Shown: positions 48,095-57,623, counted from the stretch's first letter. The stretch: 64,000 nucleotides of DNA from Stenotrophomonas sp. UBA7346 (GCA_002471015.1 DKPB01000049.1:1-64000), one strand, 5' to 3'. The notes: a model not told the origin generated them from the sequence alone. Translations and numbers: made by a program.

Positions 48095-48844
48095 GTGACC
48101 CGCAAACTCGTGCTGTTGCGCCATGGCCAGAGCCAGTGGAACCTCGATAACCGCTTCACCGGCTGGGTGGACGTGGACCTGACCGAGCAGGGCCGCCAGG
48201 AGGCCGCCACCGCCGGCCGGCTGATGAAGGAAGAAGGCCTGCAGTTCGACGTGGCCCACACCTCGGTGCTCAAGCGTGCCATCCACACCCTGCAGGGTGC
48301 ATTGGCCGAGCTGGGTCAGGATTGGCTGCCGGTCAACAAGTCCTGGCGTTTGAACGAGCGCCACTACGGTGGCCTGCAGGGCCTGGACAAGGCCGAGACC
48401 GCCGCCAAGCATGGTGAGGAACAGGTCAAGGTATGGCGCCGTTCCTACGACATCCCGCCGCCGCCGATGGACCTGGCCGATCCGGGCCACCCGATCCACG
48501 ATCGCCGCTACGCCGGCCTGGACCGCAATGCGCTGCCGGCCACCGAATCGCTGGCCACCACGCTGGACCGCGTGCTGCCGTACTGGCACGACGCCATCGC
48601 CCCGCAGCTGAAGGACGGCAAGACCGTGCTGGTCACCGCCCATGGCAATTCACTGCGCGCGCTGTACAAGTACCTCAACAACGTGAGCAAGGAAGAAATC
48701 CTCGAGCTCAACATCCCGACCGGCATTCCGTTGCTGTTCGAATTGAACGACGACCTCACCGTCAAGTCATTCCGTTACCTGGGCGATCCGGAAGCGGCCA
48801 AGAAGGCCGCCCAAGCCGTGGCCAACCAGGGCAAGGCCAAGTAA
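48095..48844 (+). CDS. gpmA: 2,3-bisphosphoglycerate-dependent phosphoglycerate mutase
   Basis: 249 residues. Glycolytic 3-PG/2-PG interconversion. Catalytic LLRHGQSQWNLDNRFTGW with phospho-His, NERHYGGLQGLDKAE, and VTAHGNSLRAL. The GTG start has GGAGA 9 nt upstream and gives the normal N-terminus; longer readings are spurious. Confidence 0.97.
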   Translation: MTRKLVLLRHGQSQWNLDNRFTGWVDVDLTEQGRQEAATAGRLMKEEGLQFDVAHTSVLKRAIHTLQGALAELGQDWLPVNKSWRLNERHYGGLQGLDKAETAAKHGEEQVKVWRRSYDIPPPPMDLADPGHPIHDRRYAGLDRNALPATESLATTLDRVLPYWHDAIAPQLKDGKTVLVTAHGNSLRALYKYLNNVSKEEILELNIPTGIPLLFELNDDLTVKSFRYLGDPEAAKKAAQAVANQGKAK

Positions 48845-48894
48845 GCGATACGCTGGAAGCAGCCGCTGCCTGCTCCAGCGATGAATCACTCAAA

Positions 48895-48930
48895 GACCGA
48901 TGCCAGCATGCTGGCATCGGTCTTTTTGTT
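48895..48930 (+). terminator. Terminator of gpmA
   Basis: A perfect 28-bp palindrome (GACCGATGCCAGCA and its complement) followed by TTTTTGTTTG. Confidence 0.93.
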
Positions 48931-48934
48931 TGTT

Positions 48935-49033
48935 TGTAGGAGCGGCGTCAGCCGCGAAGCTGGTAACGCTTGAATCCCCGGCCCAACTGTCATCTGACGA
49001 TCTCCCTGCTTCGCGGCTGATGCCGTTCCCACA
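48935..49033. repeat. Inverted pair of GTAGGAGCGGC-type REP sequences
   Basis: tgtaggagcggcgtcagccg at 48935 and, inverted, ending gccgttcccaca at 49033, enclosing about 47 bp. Each arm is itself palindromic (GCGGC-gtcA-GCCGC). This resembles REP pairs common in Pseudomonas and Xanthomonadaceae and is unrelated to SMAG. Confidence 0.8.
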
Positions 49034-49080
49034 AGAAGATCCGTCTGAGCGCGTGTGATGCTTGGCAGTAGCGTTGCGGA

Positions 49081-49482
49081 TCAGCGACGGCACGCCGGGT
49101 CGGCTTGGCATACCCGGTTGTCGCGTTCGGCAGCCTGTTTGCCCAAGCTGAGCCCGACGACCAGCTGGAACATGAGCGCTACCAGGACCAGGCTGGCGAT
49201 CCACAGGCCGATTTTCATCCGGTCAGCTGGACTGATGGCTGCGGCGCTGGGTGCCGGGCTGGCGATGGATTCGCCAGTATCGAGGAGGTCCCCCGCCGCA
49301 ACCTCCAGCGCAGCCGCAACCGCCATCCGCGATTCAAGCGAGGCGTTGCCTTCGGTTTCCAGCCGTTGCACCGTGCGCGGGCTCAAACCGCAGATGCTGG
49401 CCAGGTGTTCCTGCGACCAGCCGCGGGCTTCGCGCAGTTGCCTGATCCGCTTTCCGTCGATCTTCACTGTTTCATCTTCCAT
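49081..49482 (-). CDS. Membrane-anchored XRE-family regulator
   Basis: 133 residues. A Cro/CI-type HTH (about 8-65: IRQLREARGWSQEHLASICG, then LSPRTVQRLETEG) is followed by a linker and one membrane helix (about 92-112, GLWIASLVLVALMFQLVVG) and a short periplasmic tail with two cysteines. Probably a one-component membrane-bound regulator. Targets unknown; the divergent esterase gene is the nearest candidate. Confidence 0.85.
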   Translation of the reverse strand: MEDETVKIDGKRIRQLREARGWSQEHLASICGLSPRTVQRLETEGNASLESRMAVAAALEVAAGDLLDTGESIASPAPSAAAISPADRMKIGLWIASLVLVALMFQLVVGLSLGKQAAERDNRVCQADPACRR

Positions 49483-49714
49483 GCCGCGTTCCTGCCGATG
49501 TTAGCTGAGCTGCGAGGTTGCCGGGCAGCCGCCTTCGCCAACACGACAGAAAGCCGACAGCAGTGTGTCGTCCCAAAGGAATCAACGGCTTGCGTGCTTC
49601 CAGGGTGCTGGAAGAACTGCTCCCCTGTGCGCATGCAGTTGGGAGAGACAGTCTTCGGATGGGGGCCGTGCCATGCCATCATCGGGCACTGATCACGATG
49701 ACTGGAGTGTCTGC

Positions 49715-50650
49715 TTGAGCAAATGGATGATGTCGGTAGTGGCAATGGTGGCGCTGAGCGCCTGTAGTGGTGCTCACCAGGCTACGCCCAACGCCACACC
49801 GGAAGCGGCTGCCGCAAAGCCTGCAGCAGCAAGCGCGCAGCGTGGCGAAGGCAACCCTTATGAAGTGCTGGGCACTGAAGTCTGGGACGTGCCGGATCCG
49901 GTCAGTGGTCGCAACTACCAGGTGTTCGTCGCCCTGCCAGCCGGCTACGCGGACAACCCGGACAAGCGCTACCCGGTGCTGTACGTCACCGATGCCGACT
50001 ATGCCTTCCCGCTGGTCTGGCAGATGGCGCGGCGCTTGAATGTCGAAGGCCGCAAGATCGAGGACTTCATCCTGGTCGGCCTGTCCTATGCCAAGGGCGA
50101 GGGCGGCATGCAGAGCCGCCGCCGCGATTACACGCCAACCACCAGGGGCCCCAGCGGTTCGCCAGCCGATGCCGTGCACGGTGGCGCCAGCGACTACATC
50201 AGCTACCTGGAAACGCAGGTGCTGCCCTTCGTGGCCAAGCGCTTCCGCAGTGACGAAAGCCGGCGCATGTTCCTCGGCCATTCCTACGGTGCCTTGCTGG
50301 GGACGCAGGTGCTGCTGGAACGCCCGCAATTGTTCAATGGCTACATCCTCGGCAGCCCGTCGTACTGGTTCGACAAGCACGAGATGGAGCGTCGACTGGC
50401 CGCGGCAGGCAAGCCCGCCGCGCTCCCGGTGCGGGCCTATATGTATGTCGGCGAGTATGAGTCGGTGCAGCATGGCGGTGATGCCGACATGGTGGTGGAT
50501 GCGCAGCGCATGATCGGTCTGCTGGGCGCGCGTGGCGGCCAGTCACTGGAGCTGAAGCTGGACGTGCTCAATGACGAGGACCATCTCAGTGTTGCACCGC
50601 GTGGTTTCATGCATGGCTTGAAGTACCTGCTGGCCGCGCCAAAGGGCTGA
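49715..50650 (+). CDS. Esterase-like lipoprotein (alpha/beta hydrolase, IroE-type)
   Basis: 311 residues from TTG 49715, with GGAG at 49704-49707. Lipobox LSAC near residue 16. The mature alpha/beta hydrolase has YQVFVALPAGY, nucleophile elbow FLGHSYGALLG and EDHLSVAP with the catalytic His. Resembles ferri-siderophore or other esterases (D-class) attached to the membrane; substrate unknown. A GC-rich hairpin follows (50671-50698). Confidence 0.85.
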   Translation: MSKWMMSVVAMVALSACSGAHQATPNATPEAAAAKPAAASAQRGEGNPYEVLGTEVWDVPDPVSGRNYQVFVALPAGYADNPDKRYPVLYVTDADYAFPLVWQMARRLNVEGRKIEDFILVGLSYAKGEGGMQSRRRDYTPTTRGPSGSPADAVHGGASDYISYLETQVLPFVAKRFRSDESRRMFLGHSYGALLGTQVLLERPQLFNGYILGSPSYWFDKHEMERRLAAAGKPAALPVRAYMYVGEYESVQHGGDADMVVDAQRMIGLLGARGGQSLELKLDVLNDEDHLSVAPRGFMHGLKYLLAAPKG

Positions 50651-50783
50651 GTCGTCCAATCCCCAGGGTCGGGCCCGGCACCCACAGCGGCCGGGCCCGG
50701 CTTGCGCTACCACGACCAACGGCAGGTGTGCCGACGTGCGGCTTGGCTAGACTGCGCTCAATCCCTGCCGCCCGCGCCACGCC

Positions 50784-51596
50784 ATGTCTTCGCCGCTAAC
50801 CACGCATCGGATCGCTGCCGCGCAGGGCCCAAGCCGACGCCGGGTGTTCAGCGGCGAGCGGCTGGCTGCACGGGTCAGCTGGTACGCGCCGGGTGAGCGC
50901 ATGCACCGACACGCGCACGACTGTCACCAGCTCTCGCTGTTGCTGCTCGGCACCTTGATGGAGCAGACCGGGCAGGGCGAGGAGCGGCTGGCCGTGCCAG
51001 CCTTGGGCGTGAAGCAGGCAGGCGTTGCCCATGCCAATGAGTACGGGCCGAACGGTGCGCTGATGCTGGGTATCGATCTGCCGGCATCGTTCGACCTGCA
51101 GGAGACGCTCGGTATCGGTCGCGCGTGGCAATGGCGCGGGCATGCGCTGCAGCCGCTACTGCTGCAGGGACGGGGACTGTTGTCGGCCTTGTTTGCAGGC
51201 GAGCTGGTCGCTGCCGATGTCGACGCCCGGCTCTGGGAACTGCTGGCCGGCATGGCTACCCCGGCTGAGCGCCCCCGCGGTACGCCGCCACGTTGGTTGG
51301 CGGTGTGCTGCCAGCGTCTGCAGGATGAGAACATGCCGCTGGCCGATCTGGCTGGCGAGCTTGGCGTGCATCCGGTGTACGTCGCCCGTGCCTTCACGCG
51401 CTGGATGGGCTGCGCGCCATCGGTGTTCCGTGCACGCGCGCAGTTGCAGCGCGCCCTGCCGCTGCTGGCCAACGGGCAGGCCCTGGTTGATGTGGCGCAG
51501 CAGGCCGGTTTTGCCGACCAATCCCATTTCAGCCGGATTGCCCGCATGCACAGCGGGCTGACCCCGGCGCGCCTGCGCGCGCTGCTGCTGGCGTGA
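50784..51596 (+). CDS. AraC-family regulator
   Basis: 270 residues. Short N-terminal cupin (RMHRHAHDCHQLSLLLLG) and C-terminal HTH pair (LADLAGELGVHPVYVARAFT; LVDVAQQAGFADQSHFSRIA). Followed 75 nt later by the frameshifted serine hydrolase gene in the same direction, which it may control. Confidence 0.88.
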   Translation: MSSPLTTHRIAAAQGPSRRRVFSGERLAARVSWYAPGERMHRHAHDCHQLSLLLLGTLMEQTGQGEERLAVPALGVKQAGVAHANEYGPNGALMLGIDLPASFDLQETLGIGRAWQWRGHALQPLLLQGRGLLSALFAGELVAADVDARLWELLAGMATPAERPRGTPPRWLAVCCQRLQDENMPLADLAGELGVHPVYVARAFTRWMGCAPSVFRARAQLQRALPLLANGQALVDVAQQAGFADQSHFSRIARMHSGLTPARLRALLLA

Positions 51597-51670
51597 GCAG
51601 GTTCAATCCGTTCAAGACCCTGGGCAATGCCCTGGCGCATCGTGGCGCTTGTCAGCCACGGAGCCGCACC

Positions 51671-53348
51671 ATGCATCTGCGCAACATCCTGTCCCTGCTA
51701 TTGCTGCTGCCGGTTTGGCCGGGCTGCGTGACAACGGCTGCGGCGGCCTCGCCGCAACAGGCCGCACGGGATCTGGCGGCATTCCTGGATGGCATTCCGG
51801 AGCTGGGGCCGGGCTACGCGGTGGTGATCGTCGACCGTGACCAGCAATTGCTGGGCTATACCCGCGGCGTGCGCAACGCCAGCAGCCCAGGCGCCGCTGA
51901 CCATGCACACGCCGATGTACATCGCGTCGCAGACCAAGTCCTACATGGGGTTGCTGGCGCAGGTGCTGGATCGGCAAGGCGTGCTGCGCCTGGACAGTAC
52001 CCTGGCCGATCACTGGCCGCGGCTGCGCCTTCCTGATGGCGTCGATCCTGCCGCATGGACCCTCGCGGACCTGCTCAACCATCGTGTGCCCTTGAGCGCG
52101 GATGCGGTCACCACGCTGGAGGCGTACATCGGCAGTCCCGATCCGGCTGTGTATCCGCAGCTGCTGCAGCAGTTCGCGAGCAAGCGTGCTGATGGATTCG
52201 ACTACGACAATCTCGGCTACAACATCTACGCAGCGATACTGCAGCAACACACAGGCCGCTCGTGGCAGGACTGGTTGCAGCAAACCCTGTTCACGCCGTT
52301 GCAGCTGCACGAAACCGCAACAAATACCTCCAGCTTCGATCCGGCGCAGCTGGCCTTCAACCACCAATGGCTGGGTGCCGAGCAGGGCTGGCGGCTGGTG
52401 CCGCCCAAACCCGATGTCTTGATGCATTCGGCTGGCGGCATGATGACGTCGCCGCGCGACATGGGCCGTTGGTTGCGCTTGCAGTTGGGTGCAACGCTGT
52501 CTCCCCAATTCGACGCACGCTTGCTGGATGCTGCCCATCGAGCGGGTGTGCAGGTAGACCCGAAGGCCCGTAATGCCTATGAGCTGCCCTGCAACGGTTA
52601 TGCCTATGGATGGAATGTGTGTGACTTCGAGGGACATACCCTTTACATCCACGGAGGTAGTTATACCGGCGCGCGCAGCATGATGGCGTTTTCGCCTGAT
52701 CTGGGGGTTGGTATAGGTGTGTTCTCCAACTCGGACAACGCAACTGGCTGGCTGACTTCGCGTACGGTGGTGCAGTTCTTCCAGTATCTGATTGATCACC
52801 CCGGAGCGGATTCGTGGGCGCGGACCCGGCAACAGGTCTATCCGCAGCGGGTGGCCGAGCAACTGTCGGGTATGCGCGCGCGCCAGGTGGCGGTGAGGCA
52901 GGAGCCGCGTTGGCAGGGGTGGCGGTGGCAGCCCGCTCTGGCTTCGTTTGTCGGCACGTTCCAGGCTGAGCGTTTGCCGGCAATCGCACGCATTGTCCGC
53001 GACGGCGACGCCTTGCAACTGCAGGTGGGTGCGCTGACGCGGACGCTGCAGCCCGCCGCACCAGGGCTGTTCGGGGCGCAGGACGGCCCACTGGATGTGG
53101 TGCAGCCGTTGGAGTTCCGTCCTGATGGCGATGGTTTTGAGTTCGAGGGCGAAATCTACCGCCGCCGACCTGCAGGAGAGCTGCCGGATGGACACGAAGC
53201 ACGCGGGCACGGGTCTGCCGGGCTGCCGTTGCCGGGTACCGGTCCCGAGGAGCCTTGCCCCCACGGGGCGGGGGAGCGCATGCACCGCATGCCGGCGACG
53301 GCGACGGCGAGGCGGTGCATGCGACGGCAGAAGGCAGGACTTATTTGA
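51671..53348 (+). pseudogene. Serine beta-lactamase-like hydrolase gene, frameshifted
   Basis: Two overlapping frames encode one protein. Frame A from ATG 51671 gives the signal peptide and about 72 residues (to VRNASS); frame B continues from 51888 with QAPLTMHTPMYIASQTKSYM. Deleting one C of the CCC at 51886-51888 restores the frame. The body has the SxxK motif (SQTK), YDN (YxN) and HGG (KTG-equivalent), the class C-like penicillin-recognising set, so it is a DD-peptidase or beta-lactamase-type hydrolase. Joined length is about 558 residues; the last about 60 after GEIYRRR look like low-complexity read-through. A sequencing error at the CCC is possible. Confidence 0.8.
53277..53323. repeat. 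12-bp inverted repeat near gene end
   Basis: CGCATGCACCGC (53277-53288) and GCGGTGCATGCG (53312-53323), loop of 23 nt, in the presumed read-through tail of the frameshifted gene. Possibly a terminator-like or protein-binding site. Confidence 0.75.
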
Positions 53349-53703
53349 ATTCCAGCGTCTTCTCGAACGACTTCAGTTCGTGGCGGGCCATCGCCAGGTT
53401 GGCGTGGTTGCGGTCCAACACCACGTACAGGAACAGGTCCTTGTTGCCTTCCAGCGGGCGGATCAGGTGGTACTGCTTGGACAAGGTCAGCAGGATGTCT
53501 TCGACCACGTCGGTCAATCCCAGCGAGTTTGCGACGCGGCGCTTGGCCCGGACCACGTCGGCGTTGCCGGCAGCGGCAACCTCCATGTTGATCGCACCAC
53601 CACCGAGCGTGCTCAACGTCATGCCGCTGTCCGCGTCGACCAATGCCGCACCGACAAAACCGGCGATGTTGCCCAAATCATCAAGCTTCAGGTTTGCAGC
53701 CAT
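53341..53703 (-). CDS. Orphan roadblock/LC7-like protein
   Basis: 120 residues (MAANLKLDDLGNIAGFVGAA). The alpha/beta pattern matches roadblock/LC7 domains that act as regulatory partners of small GTPases such as MglA. No GTPase gene is nearby. Its stop overlaps the end of the convergent hydrolase gene by 8 nt. ATG 53703 lies near an AraC terminator. Confidence 0.72.
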   Translation of the reverse strand: MAANLKLDDLGNIAGFVGAALVDADSGMTLSTLGGGAINMEVAAAGNADVVRAKRRVANSLGLTDVVEDILLTLSKQYHLIRPLEGNKDLFLYVVLDRNHANLAMARHELKSFEKTLEFK

Positions 53704-53734
53704 TTCCCATCCAGTAAATTGAGTGATGCCACAA

Positions 53735-53769
53735 CAAAAAAAGCCCGCCGGGAAGACTCCCAAGCGGGC
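53735..53769 (-). terminator. Terminator of the third AraC gene
   Basis: On the plus strand A7, then GCCCGC and GGG arms paired with CCC and GCGGGC around gaagact. The minus transcript gets a U-run, 69 nt after the AraC stop. Confidence 0.8.
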
Positions 53770-53837
53770 GCCGGGCAGCATAGCGAAAAGCGTCGATACA
53801 TGGCCAGCAAGGCCAGGCATACCCCACGCGGGCAACC

Positions 53838-54683
53838 TCAGTTTTCGCGAAAAAACTGGCTGGGGCTCAGGCCAAAGCGGCGCTTGAACATGGTGGCAAA
53901 GGCGCTTGGGCTTTCGTAGCCCAGGGCGAGGGCCACGTCGATGACTTTTTCGCCAACGGCGAGCTGCTCCAGGGCGCGCAGCAACCGCGCCTGTTGCCGC
54001 CATTGGCCGAAGGTCATGCCCAGCTCGCGCGCGCACAGGCGCTGGATGGTTTTCACGTCCACCTGCAGGCGCGCGGCCCAGTCCTGCAGGGTGGACGCAT
54101 CGTCGGGATGCCGTTCCAGCCGCCGGCCGATCTGGCGCAGGCGCGGGTCTCGCGGTTCGGGCAGATGCAGTGGCAGGACCGGCAAGGTCTGCACTTCGTC
54201 CAGGATCAGGCGCATCAGGCGGCCATCGCGGGAGTCTTCGGCATAGGATGGGGCGATCTGCGCGGCGGCGCGTATCAGCGCGGCCAGCAAGGGCGTGATC
54301 GACACCGCCGATGGCGTTGCCGGTGCCTGCGGCATGCAGTGCGGCAGGATATACAGGCTGCGCATCTGTACCGCACCGATGCAGTGCACTTGATGGCCGA
54401 CACCGGCCGGCATCCAGATTGCACGTGTGCTGGGCACCACCCAGCGGCCCATGCCGGCACGTACCACCAGCACGCCGGTTTCGGCATAGACCAACTGGTG
54501 GCGGTCCGGGTGATGGTGCAGCGGGATCAGCGTGGTGGCGGCGTAGTCGCGGGCCTTGCAATACACCGCCGTGTTGGGGCCGGCCGGCAGCGGCAAGCGC
54601 CGGCCCTTGCGGTTGCTGGTGTCCTTTTCAAGAAGATGCATGACCATATCGCGCAGGATGGGCGGCGAGGGGGAATCTACCAT
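53838..54683 (-). CDS. AraC-family regulator beside Fsr-like pump
   Basis: 281 residues. N-terminal cupin (LIPLHHHPDRHQLVYAETG, RAIWMPAGVGHQVH) and a C-terminal HTH pair (LQVDVKTIQRLCARELGM; VIDVALALGYESPSAFATMF). GGAGG lies 5 nt before ATG 54683. Divergent from the MFS gene with starts about 31 bp apart, a classic regulator-pump pair. Confidence 0.9.
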   Translation of the reverse strand: MVDSPSPPILRDMVMHLLEKDTSNRKGRRLPLPAGPNTAVYCKARDYAATTLIPLHHHPDRHQLVYAETGVLVVRAGMGRWVVPSTRAIWMPAGVGHQVHCIGAVQMRSLYILPHCMPQAPATPSAVSITPLLAALIRAAAQIAPSYAEDSRDGRLMRLILDEVQTLPVLPLHLPEPRDPRLRQIGRRLERHPDDASTLQDWAARLQVDVKTIQRLCARELGMTFGQWRQQARLLRALEQLAVGEKVIDVALALGYESPSAFATMFKRRFGLSPSQFFREN

Positions 54684-54714
54684 GCCGGCCTCCCCTCGGT
54701 TTCATGGCCATCCC

Positions 54715-55929
54715 ATGTCGTCCACCGCGTCCGATATCAGTGCTGCTCCGTCCCCACAGCGTCGCCCGGTCGCGGTGGGCGTGCTTGCGGCCATCAGCAG
54801 TTCGCACCTGGTCAACGACATGATGCAGTCGCTGATCCTGGCGCTGTACCCGATCTTCAAGGGCCAGTTCCACCTGAGCTTCGCCCAGGTGGGCCTGATC
54901 ACGCTGACCTACCAGCTCACCGCGTCGCTGTTCCAGCCCTTGATCGGATTGCGCACGGACAAGCGGCCGGCGCCGTATTCGCTGCCGATGGGCATGCTGT
55001 CCACCTTGTGTGGTCTGTTGCTGCTGGCGTTCGCACCGAACTTCGTGACGGTGCTGCTGGCGGCGATGCTGGTCGGCATCGGCTCGGCGATCTTCCATCC
55101 GGAATCCTCGCGCATCGCGCGGCTGGCTTCCGGCGGCCGCCATGGCCTGTCGCAGTCGGTGTTCCAGCTTGGGGGCAACGCCGGCACTGCGGTGGGCCCG
55201 CTGCTGGCTGCGGCGGTGATCGTGCCGAATGGTCAGCGCAGCGTGGCGTGGTTTGCCTGTGCGGCCCTGTTGGGCATTGGCTTGCTGACCTACGTCAGCC
55301 GTTGGTACCAGCAGCATCTGCTGGCCGTGGCCGCGCAGCCCAAGGCGGCGGCCAAGCCGGCCAATCTGTTGCCGCCGAAAACCGTGGCCTGGGTGATCGG
55401 CATCCTGCTGGTGCTGATCTTCAGCAAGTACTTCTACATTGCCGGTTTGAGCAGCTATTACACGTTTTATCTGATCCAGAAATTCCACGTGTCGGTACAG
55501 AGCGCGCAGCTGCACCTGTTCGGTTTCCTCGCGGCGTCGGCGGCTGGCACCCTGATTGGCGGGCCGTTGGGTGACCGCATTGGCCGCAAGCCGGTGATCT
55601 GGGCCTCGATCCTGGGTGTGGCACCGTTCGCCCTGATCCTGCCGTACGCAGACCTGCAATGGACCATGATCCTGACGATGGTCATCGGTTTCGTGTTGTC
55701 CTCGGCATTCTCGGCCATCCTGGTCTATGCACAGGAATTGATGCCCAACCGCATCGGCACGGTGTCCGGCCTGTTCTTCGGCTTCGCCTTCGGCATGGGT
55801 GGCCTGGGTGCCGCGGTGCTCGGCGTGCTCGCCGACCACACCAGCATCCTCTGGGTCTACAAGGTGATCTCGTTCCTGCCATTGCTGGGCATCGTCGCGG
55901 CCTTGCTGCCGAACCCGCGCGCGCGCTGA
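54715..55929 (+). CDS. Fosmidomycin-resistance-type MFS efflux pump (Fsr-like)
   Basis: 404 residues with 12 membrane helices. MFS drug exporter; HLVNDMMQSLILALYPIFKG, HPESSRIARLASGGRHGLSQ and LGDRIGRKPVIW match the Fsr subfamily. ATG 54715 avoids overlap with the divergent AraC start; ATG 54682 (MPASPRFHG) is possible but would share bases with that start. Likely induced by its neighbour's effector. Confidence 0.9.
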   Translation: MSSTASDISAAPSPQRRPVAVGVLAAISSSHLVNDMMQSLILALYPIFKGQFHLSFAQVGLITLTYQLTASLFQPLIGLRTDKRPAPYSLPMGMLSTLCGLLLLAFAPNFVTVLLAAMLVGIGSAIFHPESSRIARLASGGRHGLSQSVFQLGGNAGTAVGPLLAAAVIVPNGQRSVAWFACAALLGIGLLTYVSRWYQQHLLAVAAQPKAAAKPANLLPPKTVAWVIGILLVLIFSKYFYIAGLSSYYTFYLIQKFHVSVQSAQLHLFGFLAASAAGTLIGGPLGDRIGRKPVIWASILGVAPFALILPYADLQWTMILTMVIGFVLSSAFSAILVYAQELMPNRIGTVSGLFFGFAFGMGGLGAAVLGVLADHTSILWVYKVISFLPLLGIVAALLPNPRAR

Positions 55930-55979
55930 GGGGTGGATGCAATGCCCGGCCGTGGCCGGGCGGTGTTGCCCTGGGAACT

Positions 55980-57041
55980 TCAGGGTGCCGCTCGGTCCTG
56001 CGCGGCTTGGTACCAGTGTTGGCTGCGGTTGACGAGGTACACCACGGAAAGCATCACCGGCACTTCGATCAGCACGCCGACCACGGTGGCCAGGGCTGCA
56101 CCGGAATGCACACCGAACAGGCTGACCGCGGTAGCCACCGCCAACTCGAAGAAGTTGCTGGCACCAATCAGCGCGGAAGGGCCGGCGACGCAATGGGCAA
56201 CACCCAGCTTGCGGTTGAGCAGATAGGCCAGACCTGCGTTGAAATAGACCTGCAGCAGGATCGGCACGGCCAGCAGGGCGATGATCAGCGGCTGTTCAAT
56301 GATCTGCCTGCCCTGGAAGCCAAACAGCAGCAACAGCGTGGCCAGCAAGGCAGTCAATGACAGCGGCCCCAGCCGTTCCAGCACATTATCCAGACGTGCC
56401 TGCCCGCCACTGCGCAGCAGCCATCGGCGTAGCAGCACGGCAATTGCGACCGGCAGCAGGATGTACAGGGCGACCGAGAATATCAGCGTTGCCCAAGGCA
56501 CGCTGATTGCCGAGATGCCCAGCAACAGCGCCACCAACGGAGCGAACGCCAGCACCATGATGGCGTCGTTCAAGGCCACCTGGCTCAGGGTGAAGTTGGC
56601 ATCGCCACGGCACAGGTTGCTCCATACGAACACCATTGCGGTGCAAGGCGCGGCGGCCAGCAGGATCAGGCCGGCCATATACGAATCAATCTGCTCGGCC
56701 GGCAACCACGCCGCAAACAGGTGGCGCAGGAACACGCCACCCAGCAGTGCCATCGAGAAGGGCTTCACCGCCCAGTTGATGAACACGGTGACGCCGATGC
56801 CGCGCCAGTGCTGGCCCACCTGGCGCATCGCGCCGAAGTCGACCTTCAGCAGCATCGGAATGATCATCAGCCACACCAGTACGGCCACCGGCAGGTTGAC
56901 CTTGGCCAGTTCCATGCCGCCGAGCCGCGCGAATGCCGCCGGGAAGAGATGGCCAAGTAGGGTGCCGGCGAGGATGCACAAGGCCACCCAGACGCTGAGG
57001 TAGCGCTCGAACAGGCCCATGCGCACGACTTGTCCGGTCAC
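55980..57041 (-). CDS. acr3: Arsenite efflux transporter ACR3
   Basis: 353 residues, ten membrane helices. Exports As(III). The conserved Cys is in LAAAPCTAMVFVWS (TM4) and the Glu in GVLIEVPVMLS (TM9). ATGA overlap with arsC. Third gene of arsR-arsC-acr3. Confidence 0.95.
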   Translation of the reverse strand: MTGQVVRMGLFERYLSVWVALCILAGTLLGHLFPAAFARLGGMELAKVNLPVAVLVWLMIIPMLLKVDFGAMRQVGQHWRGIGVTVFINWAVKPFSMALLGGVFLRHLFAAWLPAEQIDSYMAGLILLAAAPCTAMVFVWSNLCRGDANFTLSQVALNDAIMVLAFAPLVALLLGISAISVPWATLIFSVALYILLPVAIAVLLRRWLLRSGGQARLDNVLERLGPLSLTALLATLLLLFGFQGRQIIEQPLIIALLAVPILLQVYFNAGLAYLLNRKLGVAHCVAGPSALIGASNFFELAVATAVSLFGVHSGAALATVVGVLIEVPVMLSVVYLVNRSQHWYQAAQDRAAP

Positions 57042-57550
57042 CGCGTGTCCCCACCGTCGGCTGCCATCACGCCGATGGCAGCCAGTGCGGACTGCAGTGA
57101 CTGACGGTCATCCCATACGGCAGGGGGCAGGGCAAGCAGCGCCCGCAGGCGCGCTTTGATGATGCGATGTGCCCGTGCGAATGCCGCACGCTTGGCCGCG
57201 TCATCGCCTGCAACCGCAGCCGGATCCGGTTGCCCCCAGTGCGTGCGCACGAAGTCGCCAAACACCACCGGGCAGGTTTCGGCGGCTGCGGCGTCGCAGA
57301 CCGTAACGACCAGATGCAGGCGTGGGGCATCGGCAGCGGTGAACTCGTCCCAGGATTTGCTGCGCAGGCCGTCGCTGGCGAAACCTTCGGACTGCAGTTG
57401 CGTGATCGCCAACGGGTTGACCGTGCCCGTGGGTTGGCTGCCCGCACTGAAGGCGGCAAACCGGTCGCCGCCCCAGGCCCGCAAGCTGGCTTCGGCAAGC
57501 ACGCTGCGGGCACTGTTGCCGGTGCACAGGAAGAGGACGTTGCGGGTCAT
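57038..57550 (-). CDS. arsC: Arsenate reductase (LMW-PTPase/thioredoxin type)
   Basis: 170 residues. P-loop CTGNSARS (CX5R) near residue 10 and a second Cys pair in VTVCDAAAAETCPVV, as in thioredoxin-dependent ArsC. Reduces As(V) to As(III). Starts at ATG 57550; overlaps acr3 by 4 nt. Confidence 0.94.
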   Translation of the reverse strand: MTRNVLFLCTGNSARSVLAEASLRAWGGDRFAAFSAGSQPTGTVNPLAITQLQSEGFASDGLRSKSWDEFTAADAPRLHLVVTVCDAAAAETCPVVFGDFVRTHWGQPDPAAVAGDDAAKRAAFARAHRIIKARLRALLALPPAVWDDRQSLQSALAAIGVMAADGGDTR

Positions 57551-57623
57551 GGCGATGGCTCGGTGCAGACAAGTGATTTGTGCAGGCAGGCGGCGCGGTC
57601 TGTGCGCATGCCGGTGGGTGGGT

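Noticed and set aside
53341..54561. A 406-residue frame joining the roadblock protein to AraC-region sequence
   Set aside because: Residues upstream of MAANLKLDD are out-of-frame AraC codons and cross a terminator.
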